NCBI GenBank assembly: GCA_947494325.1
Contig: CANLUS010000007.1
Span: 62,001 to 126,000 of the forward strand
Source: an uncultured Flavobacteriaceae bacterium
GTDB lineage: Bacteria; Bacteroidota; Bacteroidia; Flavobacteriales; Flavobacteriaceae
Direction of reading: 5' to 3'
DNA length: 64,000 nt
The position numbers and the translations under genes are program-made. This document shows, in pieces, positions 57,659 through 64,000 of this stretch (the first letter of the stretch is position 1; each line of letters opens with the position of its first letter). The notes beneath the pieces were generated by a model that searched no databases, was not told the DNA's origin, and was given only the letters and a program-made list of their open reading frames with translations.

Positions 57659-59677
57659 TTAAATTTTAGAGAGCACTACTTTTTCTAATTGTTTGTCAAC
57701 TAGTTTTTTATAGAATTCTTTTAATGATGCATAGTACATTGGGCTAATTACGGGCGAATTAATTTTCGTGCTAGCTAATACTTGCAATTTATTACCTTTT
57801 AATATCGTCGCGAATTTAAATGAACCCATTTGTTCAGGTAAACCCAACCCTACATTTTCTGGCTTGGACTCAACTTTATACCCTTCTGGAATATTAATCG
57901 ATATTGTATATTTTTCTTCGAATGGAGCACCGAAATCAACAGGATACGTCCTATTTTCTAATTTGAATGGGTTCTGTTTTTCTGTTAAAAAGAATAACGG
58001 AGAAAAATACATCTTATCCCCAATAATTTCAACCTGATTATCCGATTCGAATGAAAAAGTATGGGCCAATGCCTTACTAATATCATCTTCATTCGAAACC
58101 TTTAATTCAGATATTTCTATATTTCCATTCTCTTTTTCTAACTTCCCAATAAGATCTTGATTATTAACTTTATTGTAATTATTTCTATAGTTTAAAGCCA
58201 TCAGTTCAGAAAACATGGCTCTGCATGAGCCGGTAACAAAAGCTTCTTCATCTAATTTTATGTTGAGGTATACCTTTTTCGATGAATATTTTTTTGGGGA
58301 TAGGTCAATCTGTGCTGAACTTCCATCTTTGCGAATAATTCTACCCTGCCAATTCAACGCTCGTAATGGTAATACATTTGGCGGTGCATGTCTTTCGGTA
58401 GCATCCAAAAGTAAGGCGCCATTTGACAATTCCACTCCTGCGATGACATAATTAAAACCTTGGGTGGTCGGAAAAAGAGGAATTCCATTATCTCTCGTAC
58501 TTACCAAAATTGGGTTTGATTTTATACCGGCCTCTCGTAACATGGCCACCAAGGTTAGATTTATTTCGGCAGCATTACCCAACCCTTCTTTATACGCTTT
58601 TTTAACGCCCTTGTCAGTGTACTTACCCCTAAAATTATTCCATTTAATTTTACCTTTTACGAATTGATAAATTTTGATAATCTTCTCATTTTGAGAGGCA
58701 CTATTGTTTATAATGTTGGTTAAATCTTCCTTAAAATGAGAAGATTTTTTAAGCTGTTCTCCGAAATTAGAACTCGTATAGATAGTTTTGGTAACATTGT
58801 CCCAAGTGGTATTGTAAAATTTGGGAATGCCATCTTTTGGCCTGTATGCAGTTAATTCAAATTTTAAAGAAGTAATATAATTATCAATATTGTTTGTATA
58901 CGGTTCTTCAATCAACGCCGGAATATTTTCTTGAATACAGTGTGAAATGTTTGAATTGAATGTTACTTTATCTTGACTAAAAGAAGTAGTAACCGGCCCA
59001 CCAGTGTCGCCAGTTCTATTCTTAGATGTTAACAAAATTTGAGATGATTTATTTGTTTTTTCTAAATTCACTGGTAGGTAACCTTTCGATTGATTTTTAA
59101 AAACAAAAAACTCAGGAACCTCTATTTGTGTATCTATATGTTTAAGGGGTATTTTATATTGAAATACCATATCATCTATGTTCTGTATATATGGAGACCT
59201 TATCGAATATTCCCATTCAATAACGCTGCCTTCATTGAGATTAGGCATCGTAAATTTAGATCGGCTCCAATTTTTATTGATGTCTTCATTAAATATGTCA
59301 TTATTTTTTAATTTCGTTTTTTCTATTTTGTTACCATTAAGGTTAAAAGTTGCTCCTTTTATAGACACCTTTTCTTTGGTACTCCCACTTTTATAAAGAC
59401 TTATTTTCTTAGTCGCCCAGTCGTAACCATCTTTATTATATATTTTAATACGTTCATGAACTTTTGTTATCAAGGTCCAACCTATTTGCTGGTTATAATC
59501 ATAATAGGTTCTTCTTTTTTTATATATAATAGCGGCATTGGCACTTGAATCTAACGAGTAAAATTTTTCTTGAAGTTCTTCCTTTGAAACTTTTCCAAAT
59601 TTTATTTGTTGCGCTTGGGTAAAAGAAATAGATAGTAGTAACATAACTACGGATAAGATGGTTGCTAGTTTTGGCAT
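57659..59677 (-). CDS. DUF3857/transglutaminase-fold protein, copy II (pseudo-catalytic)
   Basis: The 672 residues show the same design as copy I, with signal peptide, DUF3857 domain and transglutaminase core. The catalytic Cys is Ala369 (GNAAEINL, 367-374), the His is Tyr410 (GFNYVIAG), and Asp425 is retained. Long stretches are shared with copy I, including SSANAAI.YKKRRTYYDYN and SKPEN, so the pair arose by tandem duplication. Both copies keep an intact frame. It follows copy III by 3 bp. Confidence 0.85.
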   Translation of the reverse strand: MPKLATILSVVMLLLSISFTQAQQIKFGKVSKEELQEKFYSLDSSANAAIIYKKRRTYYDYNQQIGWTLITKVHERIKIYNKDGYDWATKKISLYKSGSTKEKVSIKGATFNLNGNKIEKTKLKNNDIFNEDINKNWSRSKFTMPNLNEGSVIEWEYSIRSPYIQNIDDMVFQYKIPLKHIDTQIEVPEFFVFKNQSKGYLPVNLEKTNKSSQILLTSKNRTGDTGGPVTTSFSQDKVTFNSNISHCIQENIPALIEEPYTNNIDNYITSLKFELTAYRPKDGIPKFYNTTWDNVTKTIYTSSNFGEQLKKSSHFKEDLTNIINNSASQNEKIIKIYQFVKGKIKWNNFRGKYTDKGVKKAYKEGLGNAAEINLTLVAMLREAGIKSNPILVSTRDNGIPLFPTTQGFNYVIAGVELSNGALLLDATERHAPPNVLPLRALNWQGRIIRKDGSSAQIDLSPKKYSSKKVYLNIKLDEEAFVTGSCRAMFSELMALNYRNNYNKVNNQDLIGKLEKENGNIEISELKVSNEDDISKALAHTFSFESDNQVEIIGDKMYFSPLFFLTEKQNPFKLENRTYPVDFGAPFEEKYTISINIPEGYKVESKPENVGLGLPEQMGSFKFATILKGNKLQVLASTKINSPVISPMYYASLKEFYKKLVDKQLEKVVLSKI

Positions 59678-59680
59678 GGT

Positions 59681-61591
59681 TTATTTTTTTAATAGTACTA
59701 TTTTGGTTTTGTCATGTTTGGCGATCTGTCTTCTAAAATTTCTATAGGCATTATAATCTTCTTTCGGATGTAGTCCTTTTTTCAATAAAAATTCTCTAGA
59801 ATATTTTATTTTAGAAGGTGATATTTTTTTCACAGAGAAGTTATATTCTCCAAATTTATTTTTTATAGATACACCATTGGCGAGTGCCTCAATTGAATAA
59901 TTTTCAGGTAATATAATCTCGAATTCATCTGTGTCGATAAAACCTCTAGAAATTTTTAAAGGCAATTTTCTGTTTCTATACCTTTTAGGCACTCTGGTTG
60001 CTCGATTAAATGCGTTCATGGTGAACAACATTCGTTCGCCACTGAAAGTAGCATAGTCTTGGGCAGAAACAGCTACTTTTTCATTAAATATGATCTGATC
60101 TTTATCATTTTTGAATGCATAATCTTCGATGGTTAGATTGTTCAAGTAAGACCAGTAATCACTCTTATAGTAATTGTTGACTTCTCGTTCAGATTTTTTC
60201 TCAATATCGTAATGATTATCATATTGAATTCCAGAAGAACTAATAACAACATTCCCCGCTATGCTTCCCTTATCATTGAGTGTATATGTTGCCTTGGTTT
60301 TTTGAAAGCTAATAGAATCATGCTGAATAGTTGTATGTTTTATTTCACCACCATCTGGTTTAATAACCAAAACATCTCTGTCATCGGTAAATGTACCTTG
60401 GTATCCAAAAGGAACAGTTTGACTAGTACATTCTAACCAGTAATCTTTCTCTTTCGTTGGAACATATAAAAATACGTGATTTCCTTGCACTGAATACACA
60501 TTGGGTTCCATGCTTCTAATATCTCGACCTCCATAAACCGCAGTATAGTATGATTCAACACCAGCTTCATCCATCAATGCCTTGGTATAATTTGTTAGAG
60601 CTTTACAATCTCCATAACTTAGTTTGTCAACATCACTTGCTAGCATAGGCATCCAACCACCTATCCCCACTTGTACACTTATATATCTTGTCTTTTTTTG
60701 GACATAGTCATATATGATTTTAGCCTTTTCAACGGGATCGCTAATCCCTTGTACCAAATTCTTAATTTTTACTTTTGTTACTTCTGGAAGCTCCATTCTA
60801 TCTGCAATAAGATTGGTGTGCATCCATTTTCCAAATTCTTTCCAATTATTTGCAACCCCGTCATAACCTTCTAAATGAAATTTATTGGATGCTAATATGG
60901 CATTTGGCATAATTTCTAAATATGACGGACAGTATTCTTCATATTTAATAGCAAGGGCGTTATTAATTTCGTAGAAAAGATGTGTGTTGCTAGACTTCTT
61001 TAATACGTTAAATTCTTCAAATTGTTTTTCTGAACTGCTAATGTTAATCGTATTCGGAAAGTTAATCGAGTAGGTACTCTTTTGGACGCTCTGATTATAA
61101 GAATCAAAAGGAAGCCATCTGTTTAAAAAAGCTGTATTAACCGATTCGATTAGATATTCATAGGAAATGGTATAAGGATAGGAAGTAGGTACATAGCTAT
61201 AGTATTTTAAACGTCCATCATTAAATAAAGAAAAACCATCTGTCGCAGCATAATCATTAAAATCTTTCTTTGATATTTTTTTTAGTTCTTTTCCAAACGA
61301 ATTGTAAATTACTGCTTTTAAAGATTTTATTTTATGATTTTTATCATAGTGAACGGCAATTTCTGACTCCTCATCACCTAACTTATTCAAAATAGTAATT
61401 GCTTTTCTGATTTTAATCACCATTTTTCGTTGAGACATTAGCTCAATATTGGTTTCATCAAAGCGAATCACAGAGTTGCAATTCTTAGTCAAGCTGTCAG
61501 GAATTTTGAAGATACTCAATTCCAAATTCTGAGCAAAAAGAAGTTGAATGTTGATCATACATACAACAAGGAGCATTCCTTTATTTTTCAT
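59681..61591 (-). CDS. DUF3857/transglutaminase-fold protein, copy III (catalytic residues kept)
   Basis: This 636-residue exported protein is a more distant family member. In contrast to copies I and II it retains Cys329 (SYGDCKALTNY) and His372 (QGNHVFLYV); the usual third residue is Glu387 (WLECT) rather than Asp. It could be an active transglutaminase-like protease or transferase. It heads the three-gene cluster and lies 39 bp after dtd, possibly on the same transcript. Confidence 0.86.
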   Translation of the reverse strand: MKNKGMLLVVCMINIQLLFAQNLELSIFKIPDSLTKNCNSVIRFDETNIELMSQRKMVIKIRKAITILNKLGDEESEIAVHYDKNHKIKSLKAVIYNSFGKELKKISKKDFNDYAATDGFSLFNDGRLKYYSYVPTSYPYTISYEYLIESVNTAFLNRWLPFDSYNQSVQKSTYSINFPNTINISSSEKQFEEFNVLKKSSNTHLFYEINNALAIKYEEYCPSYLEIMPNAILASNKFHLEGYDGVANNWKEFGKWMHTNLIADRMELPEVTKVKIKNLVQGISDPVEKAKIIYDYVQKKTRYISVQVGIGGWMPMLASDVDKLSYGDCKALTNYTKALMDEAGVESYYTAVYGGRDIRSMEPNVYSVQGNHVFLYVPTKEKDYWLECTSQTVPFGYQGTFTDDRDVLVIKPDGGEIKHTTIQHDSISFQKTKATYTLNDKGSIAGNVVISSSGIQYDNHYDIEKKSEREVNNYYKSDYWSYLNNLTIEDYAFKNDKDQIIFNEKVAVSAQDYATFSGERMLFTMNAFNRATRVPKRYRNRKLPLKISRGFIDTDEFEIILPENYSIEALANGVSIKNKFGEYNFSVKKISPSKIKYSREFLLKKGLHPKEDYNAYRNFRRQIAKHDKTKIVLLKK

Positions 61592-61630
61592 AGCTGTAGG
61601 GATTGTTTAGCGATAGACTAATATAATAAA

Positions 61631-62083
61631 TTATTCTTTACGCTTAGAATCTATAATAATAGTTACCGGACCATCGTTTAATAAGGTTACTTTCATATCA
61701 GCTCCAAAAATGCCTGTACCTACTTTTTTACCCAGGGTTTGCTTTAATGTTTCGATGAAATCCTGATATATTGGGATGGCAATTTCAGGCTTTGCAGCTT
61801 TTATATATGAAGGACGGTTACCTTTTTTTGTATTCGCCATCAAAGTGAATTGACTAATTACTAATACCTCGCCTTCAATATCTTTAAGTGACCAGTTCAT
61901 AATGCCGTGGTCATCATTAAATATTCGAAGATTCACAATTTTCTTACAGAGCCATTCAATATCTTCTTTCGTATCATCTTCTGTTATACCTAGCAATATT
62001 AATAGTCCATGTTTAATGGCGCTAACAATTTTATTGTCAACCTGCACAGAAGCTTGGGAAACCCTTTGAATTACAATTTTCAT
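61631..62083 (-). CDS. dtd: D-aminoacyl-tRNA deacylase
   Basis: Removes D-amino acids wrongly attached to tRNA. The 150-residue length is typical and both motifs are present: SQFTLMANTKKGNRPS near residue 77 and the Gly-cis-Pro element in NDGPVTIIID at the C terminus. The ATG overlaps the stop of rsgA by 4 bp (ATGA), so the pair is translationally coupled. Confidence 0.96.
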   Translation of the reverse strand: MKIVIQRVSQASVQVDNKIVSAIKHGLLILLGITEDDTKEDIEWLCKKIVNLRIFNDDHGIMNWSLKDIEGEVLVISQFTLMANTKKGNRPSYIKAAKPEIAIPIYQDFIETLKQTLGKKVGTGIFGADMKVTLLNDGPVTIIIDSKRKE

Positions 62084-63024
62084 ATATAATCGTCAACTCT
62101 ATAATTTTCATCTTCTCCCGCCAATAGTTGGAGGTAGCTTTTGTATCGAGAGAAAGCAATCTCATTGTTTTCAACAGCTTCTTTAACGGCACATTTTGGT
62201 TCGTTTGTATGAATACAGTTGTTGAATTTACACTGTTGTTTTAAGGCAAAAATTTCTGGAAAAAAATCTCCAATTTCTTCTTCCTCAAAGTCCACTACAC
62301 CAAAACCTTTAATTCCAGGGGTATCAATAATATATCCGCCGAAAGGCAACTTAAACATTTCGGCAAAAGTAGTGGTATGTTGACCCTGTTTATGTTGTGA
62401 TGATATTTCGGCAGTTTTTAGGTTTAATTCTGGAGAAACCTTATTAATTAAAGTTGATTTACCGACACCAGAATGGCCCGAGAACATATTTACTCGATCT
62501 TTCATTAAAGTTTTCAATTTACCAATATTGATATTCTCCTTCGACGAAATTTCTAAGCATTCATATCCTATACTACGATATACCTTTTCTAATTCTTGTT
62601 TTTGTTTTAGGAGTTCTTTATTGTAAATATCAATCTTATTGAATAAAATAACTGTGGTAATCGAATACGCCTCAGCTGTTGCTAAAAAACGATCTATAAA
62701 ACTTGTAAATGTTTGTGGATCTCTAAGAGTAACGAGTAAAAAAGCTTGATCAATGTTGGCCGCAATAATATGCGTTTGTTTTGATAAATTTACCGACTTT
62801 CGAATAATATAGTTCTTTCGATCATGAATATGATATATAATACCATTTTCATCTCCCTCACCCTTTTCAATTTCAAAATCTACAATATCTCCGACAGTTA
62901 CTGGATTGGTACTTTTAATTCCGGAGATTCTAAACTTTCCTTTTATCCTACAATTAATAATTGAATCACCTTCAGTTCTCACCGTGTACCAGCTCCCAGT
63001 CGATTTTGTTACAACACCTGTCAT
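62080..63024 (-). CDS. rsgA: Ribosome small subunit GTPase RsgA
   Basis: A circularly permuted GTPase that helps mature the 30S subunit. The 314 residues contain an OB-fold (about 1-70), G4 (FNKID), G1 (GHSGVGKSTL), G3 (DTPGIKGFG), in permuted order, and a C-terminal zinc site with Cys residues in CKFNNCIHTNEPKC. It heads the rsgA-dtd-DUF3857 run. Confidence 0.97.
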   Translation of the reverse strand: MTGVVTKSTGSWYTVRTEGDSIINCRIKGKFRISGIKSTNPVTVGDIVDFEIEKGEGDENGIIYHIHDRKNYIIRKSVNLSKQTHIIAANIDQAFLLVTLRDPQTFTSFIDRFLATAEAYSITTVILFNKIDIYNKELLKQKQELEKVYRSIGYECLEISSKENINIGKLKTLMKDRVNMFSGHSGVGKSTLINKVSPELNLKTAEISSQHKQGQHTTTFAEMFKLPFGGYIIDTPGIKGFGVVDFEEEEIGDFFPEIFALKQQCKFNNCIHTNEPKCAVKEAVENNEIAFSRYKSYLQLLAGEDENYRVDDYI

Positions 63025-63061
63025 CTAAGAAATTTTAACAATATTAACATTATTTATTTTT

Positions 63062-63077
63062 TTGGCACTAAGTTTGT
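63062..63077 (+). promoter_or_regulatory. Sigma-54-like -24/-12 promoter of the DUF4177-like gene
   Basis: TTGGCACT (63062-63069), 4 bp, then TTGT (63074-63077). GG (63064-63065) and the G of TTG (63076) are 12 bases apart. It is the best match of the three in the window. The predicted leader is about 20 nt. Confidence 0.6.
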
Positions 63078-63109
63078 AAAAACTTTTATCAATCATTTAA
63101 ATTTTACAC

Positions 63110-63559
63110 ATGAAAAAAACTATGCTTATTATGTTGTTGATAGTTTCAACAGCATTTACTATGAACGCTCAAACTGTTGAGTACAAAATTATTACAAGTG
63201 TTGAATCAATTGTTCCTAACGGATTAGGTCGTTCTAGATTGATGTCTGCAAATGATCAGAAGGATTATAAAGAATATACTTCGACTCAAACTGCTGATGA
63301 TAATACTAGAAACAAATCGAATAGAAAGGAAATGAGAGTAAAAGGTTTTGACGAAACTAAATTGTTGAATTTTTATAACCTAGGAGGAATTAGATTCCAA
63401 AACATTGCAACGAATGATGCAATTGTAACTTCTAAAATCAATACAATGACTGCTGAGGGTTGGGAATTGACTTTTGTAACTAGTGGTGTTGAGTCATCTG
63501 GAAAAGGAGATAACCAGGGTATTTATATTACACGTTATATTTTTAAAAGAACGAAATAG
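63110..63559 (+). CDS. Small secreted DUF4177-like protein
   Basis: This 149-residue protein has a clear signal peptide (cleavage after NAQ, about residue 21) and a short soluble domain. The final part (TMTAEGWELTFVTSGV...GIYITRYIFKR) matches the DUF4177 pattern, in which a strand-helix-strand unit ends in ITRYIFKR. No enzymatic motif is visible. It has its own -24/-12-like promoter and a strong terminator, so it is a single-gene unit. Confidence 0.78.
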   Translation: MKKTMLIMLLIVSTAFTMNAQTVEYKIITSVESIVPNGLGRSRLMSANDQKDYKEYTSTQTADDNTRNKSNRKEMRVKGFDETKLLNFYNLGGIRFQNIATNDAIVTSKINTMTAEGWELTFVTSGVESSGKGDNQGIYITRYIFKRTK

Positions 63560-63578
63560 AAGTGTAAAACTTCATCTT

Positions 63579-63614
63579 AAAAAAGCTCTTTCATGAAATG
63601 AAAGAGCTTTTTTT
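63579..63614 (+). terminator. Terminator after the DUF4177-like gene
   Basis: AAAAAAGCTCTTTCA (63579-63593) pairs with TGAAAGAGCTTTTTT (63599-63613), with a long T run after the stem. Confidence 0.9.
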
Positions 63615-63631
63615 CGTCTTGGCTAAATTAG

Positions 63632-63639
63632 TATCTTTG
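63632..63639 (+). promoter_or_regulatory. Putative -7 element for the SRPBCC gene
   Basis: TATCTTTG matches TAnnTTTG, 28 bp before the ATG at 63668. Confidence 0.4.
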
Positions 63640-63667
63640 TTAGATTAATTTTCCTAACTCTGTTCAA

Positions 63668-64000
63668 ATGAAAGCATTGAAGTATATTGTTTTACTTATT
63701 TTGATTCTAACTATTGGTGCCGCAATTTATGTTGGTACCCTTAACAATACGTACGAAGTCTCTCGAACAAAAATCATGCATGCTCCAATTGAAGTTGTTT
63801 ACGACAATGTAAATGATTTTAAGAATTGGCCGACTTGGTCTCCTTGGTTGGAGAAGGATACGTTGGCTGAGCTTTCCTATAGTGATATTACGTTTGGGAA
63901 AGATGCCTCATATTCATGGAAAAGTAATGATAAGGAGGTAGGTGAAGGGAGTATGACTACAATCGAAAGCGTTTCTTTCCGATCCATTCTTCAAAAAATA
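63668..64000 (+). CDS. SRPBCC/polyketide-cyclase-like protein (3' end outside window)
   Basis: The first 111 codons are present and open to the window edge. They encode an N-terminal transmembrane helix (about 4-22) followed by the start of an SRPBCC domain (VSRTKIMHAPIEVVYDNVNDFKNWPTWSPW), the typical opening of polyketide-cyclase/dehydrase-like ligand-binding proteins. The ligand is unknown. The missing 3' part prevents any statement on further domains. Confidence 0.8.
   Translation, partial: MKALKYIVLLILILTIGAAIYVGTLNNTYEVSRTKIMHAPIEVVYDNVNDFKNWPTWSPWLEKDTLAELSYSDITFGKDASYSWKSNDKEVGEGSMTTIESVSFRSILQKI

Overview
The window looks like chromosomal DNA of a marine-type member of the Flavobacteriaceae (Bacteroidota). 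The evidence is low GC, an absence of clear Shine-Dalgarno sites, many TAnnTTTG-type -7 promoter elements, and gene families and neighbourhoods typical of the group: a glutaminyl-tRNA synthetase fused to a YqeY domain, atpDC away from the other ATP synthase genes, a TonB-dependent receptor with a CarboxypepD_reg-like domain, DUF3857 proteins, and PASTA-rluD next to ddl. I see no rRNA, tRNA, CRISPR array, insertion sequence, prophage or integron. It is dense, mostly housekeeping core genome, and no intergenic gap exceeds about 260 bp.

Layout. 1-6.2 kb: a leftward run rsfS-ftsH-LUD-cdsA-psd-ACBP-YceI that mixes membrane quality control with phospholipid synthesis. 6.2-12 kb: birA, an SRPBCC protein, pyrE facing a NUDIX gene with interlocked starts, a SulP transporter, coaD and ddl. 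12-20 kb: a PASTA protein with rluD, a secreted M14 deacylase beside a kinase/class III aminotransferase fusion, yaaA, a SanA/YdcF-like protein and sdaA. 20-30 kb: a lipoprotein cyclophilin, dnaK, an M28 peptidase, two CAP-domain paralogues around an unknown membrane protein, a YheT hydrolase and a glycosyltransferase. 30-47 kb: an M3 peptidase, purE, GH3 plus a YhhN-like protein, a polyprenyl synthase, glnS, mgtE-rsmA-DUF4286, a TPR protein, a 47-codon gene, serS and ribF-HTTM. 47-64 kb: a TonB receptor plus SGNH lipoprotein, atpDC, rseP, SCO, three DUF3857 proteins, dtd, rsgA, a secreted DUF4177-like protein and the beginning of an SRPBCC protein.

Most interesting points. (1) Three -24/-12 (sigma-54-like) promoter matches lie before dnaK, before the 47-codon gene and before the secreted DUF4177-like gene. 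(2) The fused kinase/phospho-lyase closely resembles the vertebrate hydroxylysine kinase plus ETNPPL/PHYKPL pair and sits beside an exported aspartoacylase-like enzyme, which suggests an undescribed amine-salvage route. (3) The pyrE and NUDIX genes have start codons 8 bp apart, with each -7 element inside the other gene. (4) One CAP paralogue has lost both CAP histidines and its lipobox cysteine. (5) Two of three tandem transglutaminase-fold proteins lack the catalytic cysteine. I did not find a clear defence or mobile system. All calls come from reading the sequence; no database search was run, and residue numbers were counted by hand.
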